Positions 1 to 7,420 of a stretch of DNA of 11,063 nt are shown here, piece by piece. Origin of the DNA: Verrucomicrobiales bacterium (GTDB taxonomy: Bacteria; Verrucomicrobiota; Verrucomicrobiia; Limisphaerales; JAFMIX01); NCBI GenBank assembly GCA_017853785.1, contig JAFMIX010000052.1:1-11063 (forward strand). The letters run 5' to 3'. The position numbers and the translations under genes are program-made. Under the pieces are notes generated by a model. The model did not search any database. It was not told where the DNA came from and saw nothing but the letters and a program-made list of their open reading frames with translations. How positions within the stretch are numbered: the first letter of the stretch is position 1; every line of letters begins with the position of its first letter.

Positions 1-2
1 AT

Positions 3-62
3 GTCTCCGTCACCGGCGTGGTGATTTACCTGTTGCTCTACCAGATTTTTCCGCAGCGGTAA
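3..62 (+). CDS. C-terminal end of a probable membrane protein (partial)
   Basis: Reading from base 3, the frame stays open for 19 codons and stops at TAA (60-62). The residues are VSVTGVVIYLLLYQIFPQR, a hydrophobic stretch followed by a short polar and basic tail. This is how the last transmembrane helix and cytoplasmic end of an integral membrane protein often look. Only this tail is in the window, so the family cannot be named. The gene converges on the leftward TPR gene, with 63 bases between the stop codons. The alternative is that the frame is open by chance, because 20 codons is short. Confidence 0.45.
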   Translation, partial: VSVTGVVIYLLLYQIFPQR

Positions 63-125
63 GTTCGCCCATGAAGGTGGGTTTTGCTTCGTTCAACCCG
101 CACGCCCTTGCGGAGAAAATACCGT

Positions 126-2756
126 TCAATTGGCGGACGTCGGCGGCGGGGTGCGCGCCTTACGCTTTTCAATGACAGGTTGTAATTGCGGGAACTGCGC
201 GGCCAGCCGGTCCAGCAATTGCGCGGCTGACTCGCGCTGGCCCAGCGCCTCGGCCAGGCGCACCGCCTGTTCCAGCCCGGCTTGCTTGACCCAGAATGGG
301 TCGGCGGTCTCACCTTCGCGCAGGTTGGTGGCGAGCGCGACGTTCAGATAATGGTTCAGCGCGAGCTGGAGCAGCGCGGTGGCGTCCGCGCCGGTCTTGA
401 GCGCCGCCATTTTTTCCAGCGTAAGCCCAAGGCCGACCTCGGCCTGGCTGCGCGCGGCGACGGTGGCACGGGGCGCGTCCACGGCCTGTTGGTAGGCGTT
501 GGTGGCGGCGGCGTAAAGTTTCGCGTCGGCGGTGGCGAGCTGCAGGTAGCAATCGCCGATGCGGCCCCAGGCGGGCGCGACGAGGTCGTTGGTCGGATAG
601 AGCTGCGGGATTTTTTTGAAGATGGGAATGGCTTCTTCGAAGTTGCTCCACGGTTTATTGGCGTCAGCAGCCTCCATGCGCGTCGTGGCGTCGGCGTATT
701 CAAAGAATGCCTGGGCGACGAGTTCCGGCGGACAGCTTTTGTCATTGATGAGCTTGATGAAATAGCCGGCGGCATCGGCATTACCGAGCCGGGCCACGGC
801 AGTGCGGCCCGCCATGAGCTGGGCTTGGTAGGCGAGGGGAGTGGCCGGCCATTTCTGGAAGAGGAGCTGGTAATTCGCCTCAGCGCTCTTGTAATCGCCG
901 CGTTGCAGGCTGTAGTCGGCGACCCAGTTCTGGGCGAGCGCGGCAAGTTCGTTGGTGGGGTTTTGCGCGATGAAATCGGTGAAGCCGGCCAGCGCGTTGG
1001 TGGCCTCACCGGCCTGACCGAAGGCCCAGGCGCGGCCGAACTCCGCGCGGGGGCGCGCTTCGTGGTCGGGATAATCCGCCAGCCAACGGTCGTATTCGGC
1101 GGCGGCGGCGGACCAGTCCGGTTCCTGCTCGTAGGTGCGGGCCACGGCGAGCTGGAGTTCCGGCGCGAGCGGGGACTTGGGAAATTTTTGCAAAGCATCG
1201 GTAAACAGTTTCCGCGCGGCGGCAGGGTTGCCGGCGCGGTTCAATTTTTCGCCGGTCAGCAGCAGGCTGCGCTCGCAGAGGAAACTGCCGGGATAGGCGG
1301 TGAGGATGCGGGCAAGGGCGTTGGTGGCGGCGGTGAGGTTGCCGGTGGCGAGGCTGGCGCGGACGACCTGATAGAGCGCCGGCTCGAAGAGTTCCTCACG
1401 CACTTCCGGCCACGAGGTGAATCTTTCCAGCACAAACTGGTAATTGGTGAGGGCGCCCGCCGCATCGCCGAGCCGCAACTGGCAGTCCGCCCATTTGAAC
1501 CGCGCGAGTGCCTGGTCTGCCGCGAGCGTGGCACGGGTGGCGGCCTGCTGAAACGCGGTGGCGCTCTCGGGGATTTTGTCCACGACCCACCAGCACCAGG
1601 CGCGATTGAGCAGCGCCTTGCCGAGCAACGGGCTGCGGGGATAATTCGTGATCATCAGGTCGAACTGCGTGGCGGCCTGCGCCCAGTCGTTCGAGTTGGC
1701 GGTGGGATGGGCGAGATATTCGCGCAGCTGCAGTTCGCCGACGGTGAGCAGGCCGGCGTCCACAGCCTTGTCCTTCCCGTATTGGCCGAGAAAGCTCTCC
1801 AGCCGCTGCGCGGCCGCGGCGGTCTTGTTGCGGGCGAGCAGCAGCTCGACGATTTTCAAAACTGCCTGCCGCCGCCGTTCCAACGGCAGGTCGGTAGCAA
1901 GGTTGGTCTCGTAGGCGGCGACGGCGTCATCGAATCGTTTCAACCGCTCAAGGATGCTGCCGTGCAAGAGCGCGCTCTCGGTCTGTAAATCGCGCTGGCC
2001 GGAGGCGGCCGCGAGCGCGATCAGATTGGTGATCCCGGCAAGGGCCTCGGAGGGCTGGTCGTTGGCGAGTTGGAGGCGGCCCAGCAGAAATTGCCGCCGC
2101 CAATCCAACTCCGGGCTTAACTTTTGTCCCGGCAAGGCGCGCGCGGTCTGTTCCGCCCCGGGAAAATCTTTCAAGGCGAATTGCGCCTCCGCCAGCAGCA
2201 GCCCGCCGCGGATGACGGTTTCGTTGGTGGGGTTCTGCGCCGCCGCCTTGGCGAATGCGCCGCCGGGCTGCCGCAGCAATTCGATCACGCGCGACCACTC
2301 GGCGAGTTTGGACCGCGCCAACGCCTCCGCGTAGCTCGCCTCTGCAAACCGAGCCGAGCCGGGGAAATCTTTCACCAGCCGCGCATACGCCGCGGCGGCG
2401 GCGGGGAAGTTCAGGTTCTGAAACTGCGCCTCGCCGAGCCAGAACTGATATTCATCCGCCAACCTGCCGGCCTCGCGTTGCCGCGTGGTGAGCCGGTCGA
2501 TGGCGTTCGTGAACTGACCCTGCTGAAATTGCGCCTGCGCCTGCCGCAAACACGCCTGTGCCCGCAGTTCGGATTTGGCCGGGGCTTGCTCGGCGATGGC
2601 GGCGAATTGTTTTTCCGCGCGCTCCCAAAAGCCGAGTTGAAAGGAGCGATCTGCCGCGGCCAGGGCGCGCTGCTCCGCCGCGGTCGGCGCGCTCCCGGCC
2701 GTTCCGGCCAGCAGTGCCGCCAGCAATATCAAAATCCACCCGCTCATCACGCGCAT
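126..2756 (-). CDS. exported tetratricopeptide-repeat (TPR) protein
   Basis: This 876-residue protein begins with a signal peptide: a short basic start, then a hydrophobic core (WILILLAALLAG, residues 7-18) and a small-residue cleavage zone around 19-27. There is no cysteine of a lipobox, so the mature protein should be periplasmic or secreted rather than a lipoprotein. Nearly all the rest is alpha-helical TPR-like sequence. Units such as AQFQQGQFTNAIDRL (75-89) recur, as do inter-repeat turns of the form F/Y-P-x-S (FPGS at 131, YPRS at 372, YPGS at 488, FPKS at 525). This spacing resembles YbgF/BamD-type and PEP-CTERM-associated TPR proteins, which act as protein-protein scaffolds at the envelope. 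No enzymatic domain is visible. ATG codons at residues 1 and 4 are both possible starts and neither has a clear Shine-Dalgarno sequence; the first is used here. It is transcribed alone, divergent from the LON gene. The specific partner is unknown. Confidence 0.85.
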   Translation of the reverse strand: MRVMSGWILILLAALLAGTAGSAPTAAEQRALAAADRSFQLGFWERAEKQFAAIAEQAPAKSELRAQACLRQAQAQFQQGQFTNAIDRLTTRQREAGRLADEYQFWLGEAQFQNLNFPAAAAAYARLVKDFPGSARFAEASYAEALARSKLAEWSRVIELLRQPGGAFAKAAAQNPTNETVIRGGLLLAEAQFALKDFPGAEQTARALPGQKLSPELDWRRQFLLGRLQLANDQPSEALAGITNLIALAAASGQRDLQTESALLHGSILERLKRFDDAVAAYETNLATDLPLERRRQAVLKIVELLLARNKTAAAAQRLESFLGQYGKDKAVDAGLLTVGELQLREYLAHPTANSNDWAQAATQFDLMITNYPRSPLLGKALLNRAWCWWVVDKIPESATAFQQAATRATLAADQALARFKWADCQLRLGDAAGALTNYQFVLERFTSWPEVREELFEPALYQVVRASLATGNLTAATNALARILTAYPGSFLCERSLLLTGEKLNRAGNPAAARKLFTDALQKFPKSPLAPELQLAVARTYEQEPDWSAAAAEYDRWLADYPDHEARPRAEFGRAWAFGQAGEATNALAGFTDFIAQNPTNELAALAQNWVADYSLQRGDYKSAEANYQLLFQKWPATPLAYQAQLMAGRTAVARLGNADAAGYFIKLINDKSCPPELVAQAFFEYADATTRMEAADANKPWSNFEEAIPIFKKIPQLYPTNDLVAPAWGRIGDCYLQLATADAKLYAAATNAYQQAVDAPRATVAARSQAEVGLGLTLEKMAALKTGADATALLQLALNHYLNVALATNLREGETADPFWVKQAGLEQAVRLAEALGQRESAAQLLDRLAAQFPQLQPVIEKRKARTPPPTSAN

Positions 2757-2852
2757 CGTGGGCGGATTCTAAACCAACCGGCGCCAACGAAAAGGGAAAT
2801 TCCCGAAACGCTCGCGACTTGCCAAACCGCCCCGCGCTCGTAAGTTGTGCCC
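2757..2852. promoter_or_regulatory. divergent promoter region between TPR and LON genes
   Basis: These 96 bases separate two divergently transcribed genes, so both promoters should lie here or run into the genes. I cannot assign convincing -35/-10 pairs on either strand. The one visible element is a near-palindrome, GGGAAATTCCC (2794-2804), with 5-bp half-sites around a single central base. No good ribosome-binding site is seen before either start codon. Confidence 0.4.
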
Positions 2853-3530
2853 ATGAAGTTGCCCCGCGAAGTGGCCGTGATGACTCTGCCGAGCGCGACG
2901 CTGTTCCCGCAGGCGCTGCTGCCGCTTTACATTTTTGAGCCGCGCTACCGCCGGATGCTCGCCGACGCACTCGCGGGCGGGCGCATGTTCGCCGTGGCGA
3001 TGCAGAAGCCGGGGTGCGATCGCGAGAAGCCCATGACCGTCGCCGGGCTCGGCCTCATCCGCGCCGCCGTGAACCACGCGGACGGCACCTCGCACCTTGT
3101 CCTCCAAGGCGTGACCCGCGTGGAACTCACCCCGGCCGTGCGCTACCGCCCTTATCGCGTCCACGGCATCCGCCCGCTGGAAACGCCACCGTGCGACAGC
3201 CCCGCCGTCGACGCGCTCGTCACCCAAGTGCGCGACCTGCTGGCGAAGCGGTTTCAACTAGGGCTGCCGTTTCCATTCCCCGTGTTCTCGCAGCCGAAGA
3301 GCGGCGCGGGCCAGATGCCGCCGCCCAGCTTGCCGGCAAAGGAGATTTTGCATTACCTCGAGCATCTCGCCACGCCCGCGCAGGTCGCGGATTTGGTTTC
3401 TTGCGCCGTGCTGTCCGTGGCGGACGATCGGCAGAAGATTCTCGAGACCGTGAATGTGGAGACCCGCCTGAATCACCTCGTCCGTTTTCTGCTGGCGGAT
3501 CTCCGCCGGCAAAGCCAGAAAAAATCATGA
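2853..3530 (+). CDS. stand-alone LON substrate-binding-domain protein
   Basis: This 225-residue protein matches the N-terminal substrate-binding domain of Lon protease (PF02190 type). The opening strand-turn LPSATLFPQALLPLYIFEPR and the following YRRMLADAL are the family hallmark. A beta-rich segment follows (VAGLGLIRAA, HLVLQGVTRVEL), then a helical C-terminal half (residues about 105-225). The AAA+ ATPase and the Ser-Lys peptidase parts of Lon are absent, so this is not a protease. Such solitary LON-domain proteins are common in bacteria and are thought to bind proteins or peptides, but their role is poorly defined. The ATG at 2853 is chosen because it fits the domain start; an in-frame GTG two codons upstream (2847) is the alternative. 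The stop codon overlaps the start of the DUF1844 gene (ATGA), which implies translational coupling. Confidence 0.88.
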   Translation: MKLPREVAVMTLPSATLFPQALLPLYIFEPRYRRMLADALAGGRMFAVAMQKPGCDREKPMTVAGLGLIRAAVNHADGTSHLVLQGVTRVELTPAVRYRPYRVHGIRPLETPPCDSPAVDALVTQVRDLLAKRFQLGLPFPFPVFSQPKSGAGQMPPPSLPAKEILHYLEHLATPAQVADLVSCAVLSVADDRQKILETVNVETRLNHLVRFLLADLRRQSQKKS

Positions 3531-3844
3531 GCGAAATCCGCACCGATCCGAAAAGCGCCGCGCAGGTGACCGCCGCGTTCACCCAGATGGTCATGCAGCA
3601 GACGAACATGACGCTGATGCTGCTCGGCAAGATCGCCAATCCCGCGACGGGCCAGATGATGCGCGACCTCCCGGCGGCGCAGTATTTCATCGAACAATTG
3701 GAGATGATTCAGGCGAAGACGCAGGGCAACCTCACGCCTGAAGAAGCCGGATTGTTGAAGCAAAGTCTGATGTCGCTGCGGCTCGCGGTTGTAGAAGCTG
3801 TGGACGCCCCAGCCGCGCCGACCTCTGTCCCGCCGGCGGCGTGA
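3527..3844 (+). CDS. DUF1844 family protein
   Basis: This 105-residue protein fits the DUF1844 family: a helical segment (FTQMVMQQTNMTLMLLGKI, residues 19-37), then NPATGQ, then a region ending in an MIQAKTQGNLTPEEAGLL-like motif (58-75) and LMSLRLAVVE. In family members the corresponding pattern is a small helical protein with 'G-x-I/L-P-D/N-P-x-T-G' and 'K-T-x-G-N-L-T-x-E-E'. Its biochemical function is not established. The C-terminal 15 residues are Pro/Ala-rich and probably disordered. The start ATG lies inside the LON stop codon (ATGA overlap at 3527-3530), so it is almost surely co-translated with that gene. No Shine-Dalgarno sequence is visible, which agrees with coupling. The gene is too short for a signal peptide assignment and looks cytoplasmic. 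Confidence 0.85.
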   Translation: MSEIRTDPKSAAQVTAAFTQMVMQQTNMTLMLLGKIANPATGQMMRDLPAAQYFIEQLEMIQAKTQGNLTPEEAGLLKQSLMSLRLAVVEAVDAPAAPTSVPPAA

Positions 3845-3866
3845 TGCTGCCGCCAGCGGTAGTCAC
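3841..3866. terminator. possible bidirectional hairpin between convergent genes
   Basis: GTGA (3841-3844) pairs with TCAC (3863-3866). CTGCCG (3847-3852) pairs with CGGTAG (3857-3862), including one G-T wobble, around a CCAG loop; TG at 3845-3846 is bulged. The stem includes the DUF1844 stop codon and sits in the 40-bp gap between two convergent genes, where a shared terminator would be expected. Neither side has a T-run, so intrinsic termination is uncertain. Confidence 0.3.
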
Positions 3867-3884
3867 CTTCGAACTGGTCTCCAC

Positions 3885-6800
3885 TCAGGGAAGCAGTTCC
3901 ACCGCGCGGTAGAAGACATTGCCCGCCGGCGCCACCAGCCCGGTGACAGGTTTGGCGATGCTGTTCGTGCCGAGGGGAGCCGAAAGCCGAGTCCACAGTG
4001 CGCTGCCGCCCAGGTGCGCGGAATATTCCACCGCATAGGAACGATCCGGTTTGCCATAGACTGTCAGGGCCGGCGAGCCGTCTGCGTTGCGACCCAGTTC
4101 CAGCAGTGATTCTTCGGCGATGATGACCGCACGACCTGATTGCCCCGGTTGGTCGGTGATCCGGGCGCCGGTGTTTGCAGTGGCGGAGAACGACTGGGCG
4201 GTCAAGGGCATAATCCCGGAGCGTTGGTCGGTCACGGCGGTGAATTCCAGTTCGGCGATGGCGCCACCGCCCGCGATGGTTTGTCCCGCCTTGGCCGCGA
4301 GGTGGAGCAACCAGGTGTTGTCAGCCTGCGGCGTGAGCGTCGAGGCCGCGAGATCAATCTCCGGCGCGAGGGCTTGCACGGCGAGGTTGGTCAGGCGGTC
4401 GGACGGCAACACCAGCAGGACGTCAAGGTCAACGACTCCGGCGGAGGAACTGAAGTTTAGGGGGACATTGGTGCTCTGGCCGGCTTGGAGCAAAGCCGAG
4501 CCGAGGCTCAATTGCGCGACGAGCGGGGCGAGGGGCTTCGCGGGCGCGCTGACGGTGACGGTGAAGGAACGCGCCACGAGATTGTTACTGGTGCCGCCGT
4601 CGTTGACGGTGACAGTGATGGTGGCGAGGCCGGAAGCGCCGCTCACGGGGGTGAACTTGATGCTGCCGTTAGTGCCGGGGCTGGTGTAGGTGATGGTGGG
4701 CGCGGGAATCAAGGCGGGGTTACTGGAGGCGGCAGTGACGGTGAGCGTTTGCACCTCGTTGGTCGCACCACTGGTGATGCCGGCGAGGGCGACAGTCTGC
4801 TGCGGCGCGCCCGTGTCGATAGTCAGGTTGGCAAGCGCGCCCAACGTGGGGGTGTCGTTGACGGGGTTGACCATGACGGTGAAGGTGCGGTTGACCGTGT
4901 TGTTGCTGGCGCCGCCGTCATTGACCGTGACGGTGATGGTGGCGGTGCCGAAGGCGTTGCCGCGGGGCGCGAATGTCAACGAGCCCGTCGCGTTCGGGCT
5001 GATATAATTGACCGTCGGATTGGGAATCAGCGCGGGATTGCTGGAAGTGGCGGTGACCGTGATGGTTTGCGCCTCGTTGGTCTGTCCCATGGAGATGCCG
5101 GCGAGGGCGACGGTCTGGGTCGCCGCATCCTCATTGATGGTGAGGGCGGTGAGCGCGCTCAAGGTGGGCACGTCATTGGCGGGGTTGACCGTGACGGTGA
5201 AGGCGCGAACGATGGTGTTGCTGGCGGCCTGGCCATCATTGACGGTGACGCTGATGGTGGCGGTGCCGAAGGCGTTGGCCTTGGGGGTGAACTTGATGCT
5301 GCCGTTAGTGCCGGGGCTGGTGTAGATGACGGTGGGGTTGGGAATCAAGGCCGGGTTGCTCGAAATCGCAGTTAGGGTGAGGGTTTGCACTTCGTTGGTC
5401 GCGCCGGCGGTGATGCCGCTGAGGGCCACGGTCTTTTGGGCCGCGTCCTCGTTTAAGGTCAGGTCACTGAGGGCATCGAGCGTGGGCGGCGCGTTGATAA
5501 TTTTGACGGTCACGGGTGCGGAGTCCTCCGTGCTACCAGCGTTGTAGACCACCCGCGCGGTCAGATTGCAATCACCGGCAGCGACGTTGGTCAGAGTAAA
5601 GTTGTAGGGCGCAGTGGCGTCTTCACCAAGCAAGGTGGCGTCTGTGAAGAATTGAACTTTGGTGATGCTCTGGCCGTTGGCGGTTACGGTTGCGGCAAGA
5701 TTGATGGTGGCGGAGACCGCGTAGCTCGCATTGTTGGTGGGGGCGGTCAGGGTGATGGTGGGCGGCGGATTGGAGACGGTGAGGTTGACGGTGATGGTTT
5801 GCGGGCTGTTGGTCGCCCCGGGTGCGGTGATGGTGAGATTCTTGGTGTAGCTGCCCGCCGCCAAGGCGGAGCTGTTCACGGAAACGGTCACGCTGCCGTT
5901 GTTGGTGCCGGTGAGCGGGCTGACAGCGAGCCATGCGGGCGCGGTGGCATCGGCGCTCGCCGTCCAAACCAGCGAACCAGTGCCGCTGTTGCCGATCGCC
6001 AACGATTGGGTGGCGGGGCTGCTGCCTTGGGACGCGGCGAAATCCAGCGTGGTGGCCGCGACGGTCAGCACAGGATTTGCCTGCGGCGCGAGCACTTCCA
6101 CCCAAGAGATCTCGGCGTTGGGATAACCACCAGGCGAGGAGCAAACAATAATGCCAATCCGGGGATTTACGAGCGTCTGCACCGCCGTGCCAAGCGGCAG
6201 CCAAGTGGTGCTGTTCAAGGAATAGAAGGCGCTGAAAGTTCCGGTCGCGGCTTCACGATCCAAGCGCAGGTGCAAGTTGGTGGTGGCGGTGACGGCCGCA
6301 GATTGCAGGCCGGAGGCGGCGGCGCGGATTTCCCGGACGAACGAAATTTTGTTGCCGCCGTTGAATTCCCGAGAGACCTGCAAATAGTTGTCATCGTCCT
6401 GATAGGCGACGATGCTGGCCTGCTCGGTGTTCTGCGTGGGGGCGAAAGCCAGTTTGACGCGGATGCTGGTCCAGTCGGCGGGCAGGTTGCGGAACAGGCT
6501 GTTGCGCGTGTCGTTGATGGACTCCCAGAGATCGCCGGCATCGCAAGGAATCCGCAGCGTGCCCGGATGCCGAACCTGATCGTAGTCCACCACCGCGCCG
6601 CTGGTCATCTCGGTGTTCCGGCTCGCACCGGCGGCGGTGCGGGCGAGAAAATCCCAACCGCCGGCAAGTAGGCTGGCGCGGTCGGCTTGGGTGAAATTGT
6701 AACGGGTGGCGGTGCTCGGGCTGACCGACACGCTTACAGGCGCGGAGTCCACCGTGTTAGTGGAATCAAAAACCGTGCGGGCAGTCAGCGTATAACTGCC

Positions 6801-7316
6801 CACGGCGACACCATTCCAAGCAAATTCGTAGGGTGCGGTGGCAACCTCGCCCAGCAGGGTACTGCCGTTGTAAAATTGAACTTTGGTGATGGTGTGGTTG
6901 TTGGCGGTGACGGCGGCGGCGAGGTTGAGGGTGGCAGGCGCGGCGTAGTTGGCCCCATTCACCGGCGCGGTGAGCGTGACGACAGGCGGAGGATTTGTGC
7001 CGCTCAAGGGAATGACCAAGGATATTTCGGCGGAATAGGCGCTTTCCACTCCAACGGAGTCGTAAGTGGTGGCAGCCAGAAAATAAGTCAACCCGGGTTT
7101 CAGCCCCGAAATGGTGAAGTCCGGCAGGTTGCCGACGTTCAGGCTGTTGGTGTAGGTGCGACTGGCAGCCCCGTAGTAAATCTTGTATCCAGCAATGTTG
7201 GTCATGCTGGTGTTCCAGGTGAAGGCGATGCTCTGGCCGCCCCACGCAGTCGCCCCCACCGCCAGCAAAACCAGCGTTACAAGGGCCTTTTTCCAACAAT
7301 GCTTCATGACAGGCAT
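3885..7316 (-). CDS. exported multi-domain Ig/FN3/BACON/cohesin-like surface protein
   Basis: This 1143-residue protein starts with a signal peptide (KK at 9-10, then ALVTLVLLAVGATA, 11-24). Domains in order: fibronectin type III (27-103; GYKIYYG, then SGLKPGLTYFLAATTYDS); a bacterial Ig-like domain (109-199; ITKVQFYNGSTLLGE and APYEFAW); a DUF1349/concanavalin-type jelly-roll domain (205-410); a BACON domain (415-515; ending in SYTKNLTIT and NLTVS); a second copy of the Ig-like domain (517-606); three 106-residue cadherin/Ig-like repeats (608-924; each with SSNPALIP and TVND); a cohesin-like region (930-1065); and a C-terminal module ending NVFYRAVELLP. Terminal FYRA-type modules are frequent on secreted Verrucomicrobiota proteins. 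No catalytic motif, transmembrane anchor or LPXTG is seen, so a binding or adhesive role outside the cell is inferred. Start: ATG at 7314-7316; a second in-frame ATG three codons on (7305-7307) is equally plausible, and neither has a clear ribosome-binding site. Confidence 0.85.
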   Translation of the reverse strand: MPVMKHCWKKALVTLVLLAVGATAWGGQSIAFTWNTSMTNIAGYKIYYGAASRTYTNSLNVGNLPDFTISGLKPGLTYFLAATTYDSVGVESAYSAEISLVIPLSGTNPPPVVTLTAPVNGANYAAPATLNLAAAVTANNHTITKVQFYNGSTLLGEVATAPYEFAWNGVAVGSYTLTARTVFDSTNTVDSAPVSVSVSPSTATRYNFTQADRASLLAGGWDFLARTAAGASRNTEMTSGAVVDYDQVRHPGTLRIPCDAGDLWESINDTRNSLFRNLPADWTSIRVKLAFAPTQNTEQASIVAYQDDDNYLQVSREFNGGNKISFVREIRAAASGLQSAAVTATTNLHLRLDREAATGTFSAFYSLNSTTWLPLGTAVQTLVNPRIGIIVCSSPGGYPNAEISWVEVLAPQANPVLTVAATTLDFAASQGSSPATQSLAIGNSGTGSLVWTASADATAPAWLAVSPLTGTNNGSVTVSVNSSALAAGSYTKNLTITAPGATNSPQTITVNLTVSNPPPTITLTAPTNNASYAVSATINLAATVTANGQSITKVQFFTDATLLGEDATAPYNFTLTNVAAGDCNLTARVVYNAGSTEDSAPVTVKIINAPPTLDALSDLTLNEDAAQKTVALSGITAGATNEVQTLTLTAISSNPALIPNPTVIYTSPGTNGSIKFTPKANAFGTATISVTVNDGQAASNTIVRAFTVTVNPANDVPTLSALTALTINEDAATQTVALAGISMGQTNEAQTITVTATSSNPALIPNPTVNYISPNATGSLTFAPRGNAFGTATITVTVNDGGASNNTVNRTFTVMVNPVNDTPTLGALANLTIDTGAPQQTVALAGITSGATNEVQTLTVTAASSNPALIPAPTITYTSPGTNGSIKFTPVSGASGLATITVTVNDGGTSNNLVARSFTVTVSAPAKPLAPLVAQLSLGSALLQAGQSTNVPLNFSSSAGVVDLDVLLVLPSDRLTNLAVQALAPEIDLAASTLTPQADNTWLLHLAAKAGQTIAGGGAIAELEFTAVTDQRSGIMPLTAQSFSATANTGARITDQPGQSGRAVIIAEESLLELGRNADGSPALTVYGKPDRSYAVEYSAHLGGSALWTRLSAPLGTNSIAKPVTGLVAPAGNVFYRAVELLP
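4545..5495 (-). repeat. three tandem 318-bp repeats (106-residue cadherin/Ig-like units)
   Basis: Unit 1 is residues 608-713 (5178-5495), unit 2 is 714-819 (4860-5177) and unit 3 is 820-924 (4545-4859). Equivalent residues are exactly 106 apart (for example Thr612, Thr718, Thr824). Each unit carries a PTL-AL--LT start, TVAL-GI, NE-QT-T-TA, SSNPALIP and a closing TVND...FTV. Units 1 and 2 have NEDAA near the start; unit 3 has DTGAP there instead. The fold is expected to be a beta-sandwich of the tandem-95/Big_9 type that forms an extended stalk. Confidence 0.9.
5499..5768 (-). repeat. Ig-like domain, copy 2 of 2, in the surface protein
   Basis: Residues 517-606 repeat the pattern of copy 1: ITLTAPTNNASY, ITKVQFFTDATLLGE, TAPYNFTLTNV and SAPVTVKI. 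Nucleotides are also locally conserved; AATTGAACTTTGGTGATG occurs in both copies (read on the + strand). The pattern fits an intragenic duplication followed by insertion, or by shuffling of the intervening domains. Confidence 0.75.
6717..6992 (-). repeat. Ig-like domain, copy 1 of 2, in the surface protein
   Basis: Residues 109-200 of the exported protein form a bacterial Ig-like domain resembling PF17957-type units: V-TLTAPVNGANY, then ITKVQFYNGSTLLGE, then TAPYEFAWNGV and the closing SAPVSVSVS. It has a close second copy at 5499-5768. The two are separated by the jelly-roll and BACON domains, so this is not a simple tandem array. Confidence 0.75.
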
Positions 7317-7347
7317 GCAAAGCAGGAAGGTTGCCGCGATCGAAAAT

Positions 7348-7383
7348 CACTAAAATGCCGGTTGGATTTAGAGCCTTTTAGTG
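7348..7383. promoter_or_regulatory. 8-bp inverted repeat, possible operator
   Basis: CACTAAAA (7348-7355) and TTTTAGTG (7376-7383) are perfect inverted copies separated by 20 bases. They lie about 30 to 70 bases upstream of the secreted-protein start, in AT-rich sequence. That is a suitable place for a dimeric regulator site overlapping a promoter, but it could also be chance. Confidence 0.3.
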
Positions 7384-7420
7384 TTAACCGACAGTGACTT
7401 ACAAATGTTAAAGAAGTTCG

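Noticed and set aside
79..113. Small hairpins after the partial membrane-protein gene (GGGTT/AACCC and CCGCA/TGCGG)
   Set aside because: Each stem is only 5 bp and neither is followed by a T-run on either strand, so I do not call a terminator.
282..1988. 568-codon open frame on the + strand, antisense to the TPR gene
   Set aside because: Its composition (Gly, Arg, Val, Glu rich, low complexity) is what the reverse complement of a GC-rich Ala/Leu-rich gene gives. It has no recognisable domain, and the opposite-strand TPR protein has a signal peptide and clear repeats.
4087..5547. Series of + strand open frames that abut end to end at 318-base spacing
   Set aside because: Their regular spacing is produced by the 318-bp repeats of the opposite-strand surface-protein gene. 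The frames begin and end at the same repeat position and carry no independent coding signal.
5652..6671. 339-codon + strand open frame antisense to the surface-protein gene
   Set aside because: Gly/Arg/Val-rich shadow of the real gene. The minus-strand frame is continuous with good FN3, Ig-like and BACON domains.
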